Source: Vallitalea okinawensis
GTDB lineage: Bacteria > Bacillota > Clostridia > Lachnospirales > PQDH01
NCBI RefSeq assembly: GCF_002964605.1
Contig: NZ_PQDH01000003.1
Location: forward strand, 248,001-312,000
Direction of reading: 5' to 3'
Length of the DNA stretch: 64,000 nucleotides
Below the pieces are notes generated by a model that was not told where the DNA came from, did not search any database, and was given only the letters and a program-made list of their open reading frames with translations. Below, piece by piece: positions 19,320 to 27,244 of the stretch. The first letter of the stretch is position 1. Every line of letters starts with the position of its first letter. The position numbers and the translations under genes are program-made.

Positions 19320-20537
19320 CTACTCTTTTTTATCTTCAGCACTTGTCATGAGAATATCCATAACTAAACTGTCAATATCATCATCAAAGTTTTGGTCATT
19401 ATCTTCATCGTTAACTTCTACTTCATTCTTAGTATTTTCTGGTTCAAAAACTTCCTCTAAACCTTCTTCAAGTCCAGCTTCTTCATCCCATTGAATACCT
19501 AAACTCATTGCCTGTGACTCACTTTTTATATCAATGCGATAACCAGTTAGTTTAGCTGCTAAGCGTGCATTTTGTCCTTCTTTACCGATAGCTAATGAAA
19601 GTTGGTAATCAGGTACTATAACTCTAGCACTCTTATTCTCTTCATCAACAGATACGTGGATCACCTTAGAAGGACTTAATGAAGCCGCAATAAATCTTCG
19701 TGGATCTTCATTCCATAAGACGATATCAATCTTCTCACCTTGTAACTCGTTAACAATGACATTAACTCTGTTACCATTCTGACCAACACATGCTCCAACT
19801 GCATCTACATCATATTCATTTGAATAAACAGCTATTTTAGTTCGAGAGCCCGCCTCACGTGAAATACTCTTGATCTCAACAATTCCATCATGAATCTCAG
19901 GGACTTCTCTTTCAAATAAACGTTTGATTAACTCAGGATGCGTTCTTGAAACAAATATTTGAGGTCCTTTTGTTGTCTTACGAACTTCTAATATATAAAC
20001 GTTTAAACGTTTATTAAAAGAATATTCTTCATTAGGTACTTGTTCATTAGGTGTTAATGTACCTTCCACAGACCCAAGGTCAATCATAACATTCTTTCTT
20101 TCTCTTCTTTGGATGATACCAATCATGATATCTTTTTCTTTTCTACTGAAATTAGTATATACGATCTCTCTCTCAGCTTCTCTAATTTTCTGAACAACTA
20201 CCTGTTTAGCTGTTTGAGCTGCAATACGACCAAAGTTACGTGGTGTAACTTCTACATCAACTACATCATCTAGTTCATAATCTATATTGACAAGTCTAGC
20301 ATCTTCAAGGCTAATTTCTGTACCGTCATCAAAGACTTCATCAACAACATATTTTTCTGCAAAAACCCTTACATCACCAGTTTCACGATCCATAATAACT
20401 TTTGCATTTTGAGTAGAACCAAAGTTTTTCTTACAAGCTGTTACTAATGATGTCTCGATTGCATCAAATAAGTAGTCTTTATCAATGCCCTTTTCTTTTT
20501 CCAATTGTTCAATGGCATTCACAATTTCTGAATTCAT
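19320..20537 (-). CDS. nusA: Transcription termination/antitermination factor NusA
   Basis: 405 residues: N-terminal RNA-polymerase-binding domain (1-130), S1 domain (about 134-200, GIIQRRERKNVMIDLG), then two KH domains (GSRTKIAVYSNE, VGACVGQNGNRVNVIVNEL; and VPDYQLSLAIGKEGQNARLAAKLTG). The C-terminal acidic repeats of E. coli NusA are absent, as in Firmicutes; instead there is an acidic tail (EDNDQNFDDDIDSL). It is in an operon whose leader has an attenuator-like terminator, which fits feedback control by NusA. Confidence 0.97.
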   Translation of the reverse strand: MNSEIVNAIEQLEKEKGIDKDYLFDAIETSLVTACKKNFGSTQNAKVIMDRETGDVRVFAEKYVVDEVFDDGTEISLEDARLVNIDYELDDVVDVEVTPRNFGRIAAQTAKQVVVQKIREAEREIVYTNFSRKEKDIMIGIIQRRERKNVMIDLGSVEGTLTPNEQVPNEEYSFNKRLNVYILEVRKTTKGPQIFVSRTHPELIKRLFEREVPEIHDGIVEIKSISREAGSRTKIAVYSNEYDVDAVGACVGQNGNRVNVIVNELQGEKIDIVLWNEDPRRFIAASLSPSKVIHVSVDEENKSARVIVPDYQLSLAIGKEGQNARLAAKLTGYRIDIKSESQAMSLGIQWDEEAGLEEGLEEVFEPENTKNEVEVNDEDNDQNFDDDIDSLVMDILMTSAEDKKE

Positions 20538-20617
20538 TTTTCCATCCTCCTACATAAAGGCACAAGAGAAATTATTACATATAATTCTCTTTAGTTTATG
20601 CCTAATTACCATTAACA

Positions 20618-21085
20618 TTAGAATATAACTGCTAATCGAATTAGCGCCATGTCTTTTCTTGAAAGCGTAACTTCTTCTCCACTTTCCATTTCAAGCACTA
20701 CGTGATCATCACCTTTATAGTTAATCAGTTTAGCAATAAATTCTTTTTCACCATTTAATGGTGTGTAAAGTTTTACCTCAACTAATTTTCCTATACTACG
20801 ATTAAAGTCCTTTTCTTTCTTTAAAGGTCTATCTAACCCTGGTGAACTTACTTCTAATATATAAGCACCTTCAATAGGGTCTTCCTCATCGAGTTTTTTC
20901 TCAATAGCGCGGCTTACATATTCACAATCTTCAATTGTAATGCCACCTTCTTTGTCAACGTAAATTTTAAGGTACCAGTTGGTTCCTTCTTTAACATATT
21001 CAACATCAACACATTCATATTTTGTATCTAAAATTGGTTGTAATAATTCTTCTACAACCTGCTCAATGTCTTTTCTTTTTGCCAT
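20618..21085 (-). CDS. rimP: Ribosome maturation factor RimP
   Basis: 155 residues from the ATG at 21085, six bases after AGGAGG; an upstream in-frame ATG would place the ribosome site inside the gene. Motifs: VDVEYVKEGTNWYLKIYVDKEGGITIEDCE and LEVSSPGLDRPLK, typical for the N-terminal RimP domain, then the SH3-like C-terminal domain. It matures the 30S subunit and is the first gene of the rimP-to-alaS operon. Confidence 0.95.
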   Translation of the reverse strand: MAKRKDIEQVVEELLQPILDTKYECVDVEYVKEGTNWYLKIYVDKEGGITIEDCEYVSRAIEKKLDEEDPIEGAYILEVSSPGLDRPLKKEKDFNRSIGKLVEVKLYTPLNGEKEFIAKLINYKGDDHVVLEMESGEEVTLSRKDMALIRLAVIF

Positions 21086-21383
21086 AATATACCTCCTTTT
21101 TGACAAATACACCCATTACTATTGTCTTCTATTATGTAGACTTTATTCATGCTTAGACTTTATAACAGGCAGTCTCAAGACATAACTATGCCCGAATTAT
21201 TCATAATAAACATTGAAGATATGTGCTGATTATGGATTTATAAGCGTTCTTGTAGTTTCAAAATTGCACCTGGAGGGTTCATCTTGAAATTGCAAGGATG
21301 CTTAGAGATTCAAAAGCAGTGCATAGCATTAATTAATTATTGTGAATAACTTGGGTTAAGTATAAGTTTGTTAGTAGCTAAAC

Positions 21384-21411
21384 AAAAAACTTCCTATTCA
21401 GTTAGGAAGTT
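21384..21411 (-). terminator. Attenuator-like intrinsic terminator in the rimP leader
   Basis: On the minus strand AACTTCCTA / TAGGAAGTT, 6-base loop, followed by six T. It would stop transcripts about 90 nt after the start, before the first gene of the operon. Confidence 0.8.
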
Positions 21412-21443
21412 CTTACGTCAGGACTTGTAGTAACAATAGATAA

Positions 21444-21463
21444 GAGTGGGTTCGCACCCACTC
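21444..21463 (-). ncRNA. Leader hairpin GAGTGGGT / ACCCACTC with GCGA loop
   Basis: Perfect 8-bp GC-rich stem closed by a GNRA tetraloop (GCGA as read on the minus strand), near the predicted 5' end of the rimP operon transcript. Similar GUGGG hairpins are, as far as I remember, common in rimP/nusA leaders of Firmicutes. Confidence 0.6.
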
Positions 21464-21478
21464 CATAACTCTAAAACA

Positions 21479-21507
21479 ATTATAACACGCTTCATAATAC
21501 TTTTCAA
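21479..21507 (-). promoter_or_regulatory. Promoter of the rimP-nusA-infB-alaS operon
   Basis: Minus strand: -35 TTGAAA (21507-21502), 17-base spacer, -10 TATAAT (21484-21479). Start expected near 21472, just before the GNRA hairpin. Confidence 0.8.
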
Positions 21508-21566
21508 GCATAATTATTAACTGTCTCATATATTTCTTATTTAAGTATGACCAAAAAAAGCATTAC

Positions 21567-21728
21567 TTATTCCTTTTCTTTTCCTTCTGTACGTTCATTT
21601 TTAGATAGCATTTTAGATCGTGACACAAGTTTCTTACATGTATTACAGAAATAACTAACTGAACCACAACCACTTTCCTCTTCTAATTCATTTAAACAAT
21701 CAGGGCAATAATATTTTTCATTTGCCAT
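21567..21728 (-). CDS. Small zinc-ribbon protein
   Basis: 53 residues from the ATG at 21728, which has GGAGTG upstream; a longer reading to 21809 adds only hydrophobic residues without a ribosome site. CPDC and CNTC pairs (YYCPDCLNELEEES...YFCNTCKKLVSRSKML) form one zinc ribbon, like the YfgJ-type or rubredoxin-like ribbons found as single genes in Clostridia. It stands just upstream of the rimP promoter. Function unknown. Confidence 0.7.
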   Translation of the reverse strand: MANEKYYCPDCLNELEEESGCGSVSYFCNTCKKLVSRSKMLSKNERTEGKEKE

Positions 21729-21849
21729 AATAATCACTCCTTTATGGATATTGGACATTATTTTATAGGACCATCTATATATTATTATATAATAATATAA
21801 GAATACCATGTAATTAGAAAAATGTGAACACCCAAGTTTCTGCCATGCC

Positions 21850-22623
21850 TTAGAGAGCTAACATATCATAATCATTAAATGCACGCAAAGAACTAATATA
21901 GATAGCAACGATTGTACTAAAATATCTAGATACAAATATCGCTAACATAATAGCAATTTGATATTTAATTGCAACCATTGGTAAGGACCCACCTAATATT
22001 TGACCAGTCATCATACCCGGTAGCGACACTAGGCCAAGAGTTTCTAATGATGCTAAGACAGGATTCGTTGATGCCAAAATTGCCTCTTTAAAATAGGGTT
22101 TAATAGCTTCTAATCGATTGGCGCTTAAGGATAGACTGGTTAGATATTGTTTTTCATTTTCTTTGATGCCACTATAAAATTTATTTAATCCAATAATAAT
22201 CCCACTCAAACTATTACCTAATAACATACCAGAAACAGGGATAAGATACATGGCATCGAATATCTGGTCAAGTTGTATAACAAAATAATTAAAGTACGAT
22301 AAAACGATAAAATTAGGTACAATGATAGCAAAGAGAATAACTAAAAAATACTTTTTTAGCACTAATGTAGAACTTTTTATGACTGAAAGTGAAGCCACAA
22401 TCATCATAAAGCATACGTAAAGAATATTGATTAACCAGTGATTGAGTTCAAAAATATACTGTAGAAATAGTCCAACTAGAAGTAATTGCAGACACATTCT
22501 TATGATAGCATTCAAAGTTCTTTTTGTTATTCCTAGCTTTAATTTCATGTTAATCAGTACTATTGGAATCACCAAAATAAGCAAACTTAAAACTGAAATG
22601 AAGGATATATCAACTGTTTTCAT
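21850..22623 (-). CDS. fetB: FetB-like ABC transporter permease (UPF0014 family)
   Basis: 257 residues with about seven hydrophobic helices. Family hallmarks: the RMCLQLLLVGLFLQYIF helix near residue 43-59, the PVSGMLLGNSLSGIIIGLN block and the LVSLPGMMTGQILGGSLP motif. E. coli FetAB exports iron under oxidative stress, so iron or another metal is the likely cargo; that is family knowledge. It starts two bases after the end of fetA and is transcribed from the PadR-controlled promoter. Confidence 0.87.
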   Translation of the reverse strand: MKTVDISFISVLSLLILVIPIVLINMKLKLGITKRTLNAIIRMCLQLLLVGLFLQYIFELNHWLINILYVCFMMIVASLSVIKSSTLVLKKYFLVILFAIIVPNFIVLSYFNYFVIQLDQIFDAMYLIPVSGMLLGNSLSGIIIGLNKFYSGIKENEKQYLTSLSLSANRLEAIKPYFKEAILASTNPVLASLETLGLVSLPGMMTGQILGGSLPMVAIKYQIAIMLAIFVSRYFSTIVAIYISSLRAFNDYDMLAL

Positions 22624-22624
22624 C

Positions 22625-23236
22625 TTACCACCTCACTATTCTTAATTGATCCTGCTTTAACCATAAATCATCATGAGATATTATAATAACTGTATTTTTA
22701 CTCTTCATAATGGTATCGATCATTCGTTCCTTTAAACTTGTGTCAAGACCAGATGTAATCTCATCCAATACCCAAGTTGGACGATTCAATAACATGCATA
22801 CAATAAGACCAAGTCGCTGGCGCTCTCCACCAGATAGCTCATTAACATGATGCTCTAAACTTTTTCTTTCCAATTCAAAATGATCAAATAACTTTAATAT
22901 ACTATTTTCATCATAAGTAATATTGTTATTTTTATATTCATGAATCTCTTTAAGAAGATCCTTAACGGATAAGTTTCTTAAATCAACATCTTGACTAATA
23001 TATGTGATATTCTTTCTAAAGTACTTAATATGAGTTTTATTGAGAACTTTACCGCTATAGATAATCTCTCCACTATCCGGTTTTATGAAGCCCAGAAGCA
23101 TCTTAACCAGACTAGATTTCCCCTTACCAGAAGGAGCCAATAAAAGTATCTTTTCGCCTTCATTAATTTCTAGATTAAAATCCTGAAATATATCTTTCTT
23201 GTCAAAAGACAATTGAATGTTCTTAAATTGAATCAT
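22625..23236 (-). CDS. fetA: FetA-like ABC transporter ATP-binding protein
   Basis: 203 residues. Walker A is APSGKGKSS (first Gly replaced by Ala), signature LSGGERQR, Walker B WVLDEITSGLD, and the H-loop IISHDD. The short length and the partner FetB match the YbbL/FetA group. The start overlaps the padR gene by 14 bases, so the regulator and the transporter share one transcript. The Walker A change is seen by eye; the Lys and Ser that touch ATP are kept. Confidence 0.87.
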   Translation of the reverse strand: MIQFKNIQLSFDKKDIFQDFNLEINEGEKILLLAPSGKGKSSLVKMLLGFIKPDSGEIIYSGKVLNKTHIKYFRKNITYISQDVDLRNLSVKDLLKEIHEYKNNNITYDENSILKLFDHFELERKSLEHHVNELSGGERQRLGLIVCMLLNRPTWVLDEITSGLDTSLKERMIDTIMKSKNTVIIISHDDLWLKQDQLRIVRW

Positions 23237-23552
23237 TACTTAACTCCTCCTTTATTTCATGGAATAGATGTGCAGCCTTTGTAGCGGCCTCATGCAGAAC
23301 TTCTTCACCTAATTCAGTTGTGCTATAAAACTTAATAATCTTTCCATCGACATTTTTTTCTTCTCGCCATAGCAGCCCTTCCTTTTCCATTCGATTTAGC
23401 ATGGGATACAATGACCCAGGGCTAATGCTGTATCCATGTTCATCCAATTCCTTCATCATCCACACACCGTATATAGGCTCATTCTTAGCATGATACAGAA
23501 TATGAATCTGAACAAAGCCTAAGAATAGCTTCCTAAGAACTTTATTTTTCAC
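23223..23552 (-). CDS. PadR family transcriptional regulator
   Basis: 109 residues, winged helix. VQIHILYHAKNEPIYGVWMMKELDEHGYSISPGSLYPMLNRMEKEGLL is the PadR N-terminal domain with the conserved GSLYP turn. GTG start at 23552, GGTGG upstream. First gene of padR-fetA-fetB; a strong promoter and a 26-bp palindrome stand directly upstream, so it very probably represses its own operon. Small PadR proteins often respond to a drug or small ligand; the ligand here is unknown. Confidence 0.92.
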   Translation of the reverse strand: MKNKVLRKLFLGFVQIHILYHAKNEPIYGVWMMKELDEHGYSISPGSLYPMLNRMEKEGLLWREEKNVDGKIIKFYSTTELGEEVLHEAATKAAHLFHEIKEELSNDSI

Positions 23553-23571
23553 TTATTCACCACCCTAACAA

Positions 23572-23612
23572 ATCGGAATACGATATCGTATTCCGATATC
23601 ATGTTCTGATAT
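23572..23612. promoter_or_regulatory. Operator palindromes upstream of padR
   Basis: A perfect 26-bp palindrome at 23572-23597 (arms ATCGGAATAC plus half of the central GATATC) is followed by a second dyad at 23596-23612 (ATATCA, 5 bases, TGATAT). Both lie between the -10 box and the padR start, where a repressor would block initiation or clearance. Confidence 0.8.
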
Positions 23613-23613
23613 T

Positions 23614-23642
23614 ATTTTAAAACAGATACAATTGATTGTCAA
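23614..23642 (-). promoter_or_regulatory. Promoter of padR-fetA-fetB
   Basis: Minus strand: -35 TTGACA (23642-23637), 17-base spacer, -10 TAAAAT (23619-23614). The expected start is near 23607, within the second operator dyad. Confidence 0.85.
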
Positions 23643-23656
23643 GTCACTTTCCAAAA

Positions 23657-23704
23657 AAATAAAACACCTAATTATTGGGATTCAAACTCCAAAATTAAGT
23701 GTTT
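23657..23704 (-). terminator. Terminator downstream of the GNAT gene
   Basis: AAACACTTAAT / ATTAGGTGTTT with an inner TTGG/CCAA stem, then a T-rich run on the minus strand; separates the GNAT gene from the padR promoter. Confidence 0.7.
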
Positions 23705-23713
23705 ACTCAACTT

Positions 23714-24217
23714 CTACGAACGTTGAAATTGACAGCCGTCAATATATACTACATCGTCATTTTTTATTTCTTCCATTATATTTCTTTTCAATTGGATAAA
23801 TTCTACTTGTTCAAAACCGCAATCTTGATAAAACTTTAATACATACTTGTTTTTTGGAACAATATCAGCCGTTAAATATTGTATTCCTAATCTTTTTAAA
23901 GCTTCATCTAACTCTCTCATAGCATTTTTACAAATACGCTTACCATGGTATTTTTCAATAATATAGATGTCTTTTAGTACTGCCTGCTCTATACTTAAGT
24001 ATTCAATATAGATATATCCTATCAATTCACCATGCCCGATAATATTATAAACATCACCTTCATCTAACCATTTGACTAATACTTGTAAAGCCTCTGTAGA
24101 ATCATTCTTGGTTAAACAGTTACCGCCAGACCTTTTTCTATATTCATATGCTTCATCATAGACTTTAACTGTTTTCATCACATTTTCACAATTCATCTTT
24201 TGTAATTTCACATTCAT
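23714..24217 (-). CDS. GNAT family N-acetyltransferase
   Basis: 167 residues from ATG 24217 (AGGTGGG six bases upstream; a TTG two codons earlier is also in frame). The core GNAT elements are present: GHGELIGYIYIEYLSIEQAVLKDIYIIEKYHGKRICKNAM (strands 4-5 with a weak R/Q-x-x-G-x-G/A variant, YHGKRI) and FYQDCGFEQVEFIQL at the end. The acceptor substrate is unknown. The next gene, an SDR, is 29 bases upstream and in the same direction. Confidence 0.78.
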   Translation of the reverse strand: MNVKLQKMNCENVMKTVKVYDEAYEYRKRSGGNCLTKNDSTEALQVLVKWLDEGDVYNIIGHGELIGYIYIEYLSIEQAVLKDIYIIEKYHGKRICKNAMRELDEALKRLGIQYLTADIVPKNKYVLKFYQDCGFEQVEFIQLKRNIMEEIKNDDVVYIDGCQFQRS

Positions 24218-24246
24218 CTTCAACCCACCTTCAAACTCTGTAACTC

Positions 24247-24957
24247 TTACCAGGGTATTGTCTCAATACCTGGTTCAATATACGTTGTTTGGTTATCCTC
24301 TTCATAATGGTTAACCCAGTTAATAAAACGCTGTGCTCCAACCGTAGGTGTTGTATCAGCATCAGCTGCTCCAGACCGTGTTAATAATCGTCCTGGATGT
24401 ACTGCTATTACACGAATATTCATTTCCTTTAATTCTTGATCCATGCAGATGGACAACATATTTTGTGCAGCTTTGGCAACTCGATAAGAATATGAGAATT
24501 TTCTATTTTTAAATTCACCAGTTGCCATCCTTGATAAAGATCCAAGCCTAGATGATATATTGATAATCATTGGCTTTTGGGAACGTTTTAAATGCCCCTT
24601 GCAAGCTTGATATGTTCGAATAACAGCTAAGCAATGTACATTGATAACATCTTCCATTTCCTTGGTGGATAGATCATTAATAACATGGCACTTTCCAGTA
24701 ACACCTGCGTTATTAATAATCATATCAATGCAGTCAACTCTTTTATCAAGAATACTGTTTATGGTTTGTATTGCTTTATCATCAGCGATGTCAGCAACTA
24801 TGGGAATTATACTATCTCCAAATTCCTTTACCAAATCTGCTACGTATTCTTCTTTTCGTACAACTGCAATAACCCTATCATCACACTTTATGAACTCTTT
24901 TACTAAAGCATAACCAAAACCCCTATTAGCTCCTGTAATTAAGATATTTCTTCGCAA
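24247..24957 (-). CDS. Short-chain dehydrogenase/reductase
   Basis: 236 residues. Rossmann motif TGANRGFG (7-14), NNAG (about 86-89), the catalytic Ser in ISSRLG and YSYRVAKAAQ with the Tyr-x-x-x-Lys pair. This is the complete classical SDR set, so it should be an active NAD(P)-dependent oxidoreductase; TGANRGFG and the C-terminal HPGRLLTRSG are like those of carbonyl-reductase-type SDRs. AAAGGAGGATG precedes the start. It may form an operon with the GNAT gene. Confidence 0.87.
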   Translation of the reverse strand: MRRNILITGANRGFGYALVKEFIKCDDRVIAVVRKEEYVADLVKEFGDSIIPIVADIADDKAIQTINSILDKRVDCIDMIINNAGVTGKCHVINDLSTKEMEDVINVHCLAVIRTYQACKGHLKRSQKPMIINISSRLGSLSRMATGEFKNRKFSYSYRVAKAAQNMLSICMDQELKEMNIRVIAVHPGRLLTRSGAADADTTPTVGAQRFINWVNHYEEDNQTTYIEPGIETIPW

Positions 24958-25156
24958 TGGTCATCCTCCTTTAATGCTATGTTCTAGTCATCTAAGCATA
25001 GGTCCTGTCATACCATTTATCTATTTATATAGGTCGTCGGCTCATCCGTATGAGCACCTTGGACAGATAACTTATATACTTTAGAATATACAGAACATTA
25101 TGCCTAATATTATATCATAATTTATGATAAGAGAAAATAAAAGAATGAGAAAAAAG

Positions 25157-25193
25157 TAAAGTATAGTCATATCCTAAGACACGCTATACTTTA
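25157..25193 (-). terminator. Terminator downstream of tetR
   Basis: TAAAGTATAG / CTATACTTTA with a 17-base loop, followed by CTTTTTT on the minus strand. Confidence 0.75.
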
Positions 25194-25198
25194 ACAAC

Positions 25199-25756
25199 CT
25201 ATTTTCTAATCTCAACTAATAAAAAATCAAATATGAACTTCCTAAAATCTTCAAAAGCATTACTATTCTTCTCAATTTTTGCCTTCATTAATGTTCCTTC
25301 AAAACTTTGAAAAATCAGGCGCCCTAGCATATCTGTCTCCAATGAATGTTGCAAATTATCTTGTTCTAGCTTTTTTGTAATAAGTTGCTCTGTAGCCAAT
25401 GTTCCTTTTAATAAATGTTCACGGAAGCTTTCTTTTATATCTGCGAGTTCAAGCATCAAATTACCCAGTGGGCAACCACCTACATAATCCATCCCCTCAC
25501 TTTTACAAAAGAACATATCGAAAAAGGTTTTTAACCCATCAACACTATCCTCCACTTGATTCAAAGCGTTTATAAAGTTACTAAAATGAAAATCAATCAC
25601 CTGAATCGCTAAATCCTCTTTTGATTCAAAATAATGATAAAATGATCCTTTAGGGATATTGGCTGTATCTAAAATCTTCTTTATTCCAATATTATGATAA
25701 CCATAGCGATGCATTAAATCAGCGGCAATCATAATAATCTCATCTTTTTTAGTCAT
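25199..25756 (-). CDS. TetR/AcrR family transcriptional regulator
   Basis: 185 residues from ATG 25756 (GAGGTGG upstream). The N-terminal HTH is standard: KKDEIIMIAADLMHRYGYHNIGIKKILDTANIPKGSFYHYFESKEDLAIQVID. The C-terminal ligand domain contains CPLGN, as in the LmrA/YxaF/AcrR-C-type group. A 19-bp inverted repeat just upstream of the gene is its probable operator. No obvious target other than itself is adjacent. Confidence 0.92.
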   Translation of the reverse strand: MTKKDEIIMIAADLMHRYGYHNIGIKKILDTANIPKGSFYHYFESKEDLAIQVIDFHFSNFINALNQVEDSVDGLKTFFDMFFCKSEGMDYVGGCPLGNLMLELADIKESFREHLLKGTLATEQLITKKLEQDNLQHSLETDMLGRLIFQSFEGTLMKAKIEKNSNAFEDFRKFIFDFLLVEIRK

Positions 25757-25769
25757 GTAACCACCTCTC

Positions 25770-25788
25770 ACTAGACCACTCGTCTAGT
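25770..25788. promoter_or_regulatory. Probable TetR operator
   Basis: Perfect inverted repeat ACTAGAC, 5 bases, GTCTAGT, fourteen bases before the tetR ATG. The TAGAC...GTCTA pattern is typical for TetR-family autoregulators. Confidence 0.75.
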
Positions 25789-25836
25789 AACTAATGTAAC
25801 ACACTTTTAGATTCTCTTCAATAGGTTTTTTCATAG

Positions 25837-26277
25837 TTAAATATTTCTGATAAGCTCTAAATTCGTCTTAGACTTCCCTTCATAGTCTCTTATCATTTCT
25901 TTAATCACATGCCCATTCCAAAGTTTTTCTTCAGGTAAATTATTTATCTCATCATAGGTCAGCCACATACAGTCCTTTATATCTTTATCCATTTCTCGAC
26001 TCAGTTTCTCGCCTACCTGACCAACAAAACTAAAATTAATGAGGGAATTTCCCGTCTGACTCTTATATTGATAAACACCATTCATGGTCATTATTGTAAC
26101 ATTACAAGCTGTTTCCTCAATAAATTCACGCTTAGCACCCTCTACTATATTTTCTCCAAGCTCTAAACGACCTCCTGGTAAATTATATAGTCCCTCCATC
26201 TCTTTTTTACCTTCCACAACAAAGAGAATTTTGCTGTCTCTTTCAGCTATAACGCTGACGCATCCGTTAATGTTCAT
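25837..26277 (-). CDS. NUDIX hydrolase
   Basis: 146 residues. The Nudix box GGRLELGENIVEGAKREFIEETACN fits G-x5-E-x7-R-E-x2-E-E-x-G with the last Gly replaced (ETACN). It hydrolyses nucleoside-diphosphate-linked compounds; the substrate is unknown. AGGAGGAG stands before ATG 26277. The gene follows the adenylate-kinase-like gene in the same direction after a 42-base gap. Confidence 0.87.
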   Translation of the reverse strand: MNINGCVSVIAERDSKILFVVEGKKEMEGLYNLPGGRLELGENIVEGAKREFIEETACNVTIMTMNGVYQYKSQTGNSLINFSFVGQVGEKLSREMDKDIKDCMWLTYDEINNLPEEKLWNGHVIKEMIRDYEGKSKTNLELIRNI

Positions 26278-26319
26278 TTACTCTCCTCCTAGTTGATTTG
26301 TTCTATTAGAGATAATCTC

Positions 26320-27180
26320 TTACTTGAGATCTAGTAAGTAACTTGGTAATCCTAACTCATGTAAAACCTTTAAAGCTACTTGTTGAATAGATTTATCGAT
26401 ATCCAGTTTATCAAATTGATCATAAATAGGCTGATGAGCATCAATGAGTGCCACTCTTGATGAACCTAAGCGAATCTTCATATAATCCACACTAGGATGT
26501 ACTTTTTCTATATAAAACTCGTAACGCCGTTCTAAACTCTCGTCATCATCATCGACACGTTTTCTTTCAAAGGCTCTCTTTTTCATTTCTTCTTTTGTAA
26601 TAGATAAATGTATAACCTTTATTAATGGTATTTGATATCTTAGAAAAGTACCTAATAGTTTCTCAGCAGCAACGGAAGTACGAGGATACCCATCTAAAAT
26701 AAAGATGTTGTCCTGTAATTCTGGTGATGATTCAAATATTGCATCGATTAGCTTAATCGTCCACAAATCAGGAATCAATAATCCTTTCACTACACAAAAC
26801 TCTAACCAGTCTAATTGACTAATCATCTCTTTAACACAATAATCATCGAGTTCCTTTTTGTATTTTTCTGCCTTCAAAACATGTTCTCTCTTATTTAAAC
26901 TTAAATCAAATATAGATTTTCGGTAGCTAATGCCATAATCTGCTGAAAGCTTTTCTTTAAAGGCTTGGTCATTTCGCGCTCTATCAATGGTCATTCGTAA
27001 AATACTTCCCATTGATAAATGTCTTTCATTTGGGATACTTAAGATATTCTGAAGTGCTTTTGCTATCTCACCCTTACCACAACTGGATGGACCCGTTAAA
27101 ACAATGGCACCTCGACCTTGAACATGGACTTTTTTAACCGTTATCTTGACTTCACCAGACTGAATATCCCTTGACTGCAC
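26320..27180 (-). CDS. Adenylate-kinase-like nucleotide kinase
   Basis: 286 residues, GTG start at 27180 with GAGGTGAGG upstream. P-loop GPSSCGKGEIAKAL (about 35-48), an NMP-binding region SMGSILRMT, DGYPRT (about 165-170, as in adenylate kinase) and an ERKRVDDDDESLERRYEFY lid-like stretch. The protein differs from true Adk (about 215 aa) by a 25-residue N-terminal extension, a longer middle and no zinc-finger lid. The true adk should lie in the ribosomal-protein cluster elsewhere, so this is a paralogue of unknown substrate. Confidence 0.75.
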   Translation of the reverse strand: MQSRDIQSGEVKITVKKVHVQGRGAIVLTGPSSCGKGEIAKALQNILSIPNERHLSMGSILRMTIDRARNDQAFKEKLSADYGISYRKSIFDLSLNKREHVLKAEKYKKELDDYCVKEMISQLDWLEFCVVKGLLIPDLWTIKLIDAIFESSPELQDNIFILDGYPRTSVAAEKLLGTFLRYQIPLIKVIHLSITKEEMKKRAFERKRVDDDDESLERRYEFYIEKVHPSVDYMKIRLGSSRVALIDAHQPIYDQFDKLDIDKSIQQVALKVLHELGLPSYLLDLK

Positions 27181-27244
27181 ATCCTCACCTCATTCATTTA
27201 GCAACATTATACATCCCTTCTATTATACAGCATCCACTAGTTCA

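Larger units (their letters stand above)
21086..21566 (-). promoter_or_regulatory. rimP operon leader region (about 390 nt) with promoter, hairpin and attenuator
   Basis: This gap has no gene. On the minus strand it holds a strong promoter (21479-21507), then a GNRA-capped 8-bp hairpin (21444-21463), an intrinsic terminator (21384-21411), and about 300 nt of further leader before rimP. In B. subtilis the matching operon is known to be controlled by a NusA-dependent terminator in its leader; the arrangement here looks like the same type of control. Confidence 0.7.

Noticed and set aside
21440-21470. tRNA T-arm-like sequence (GTGGGTTCGCACCCAC)
   Set aside because: The loop has 4-6 bases and no acceptor, D or anticodon arm can be folded around it; it fits the rimP leader hairpin.
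25029-25060. Hairpin with ACGG loop upstream of the SDR gene, considered as a guanidine-II (mini-ykkC) riboswitch
   Set aside because: Only one hairpin (GCTCAT/ATGAGC) forms; the second required ACGR hairpin is absent, and the downstream gene is not a guanidine-related one.
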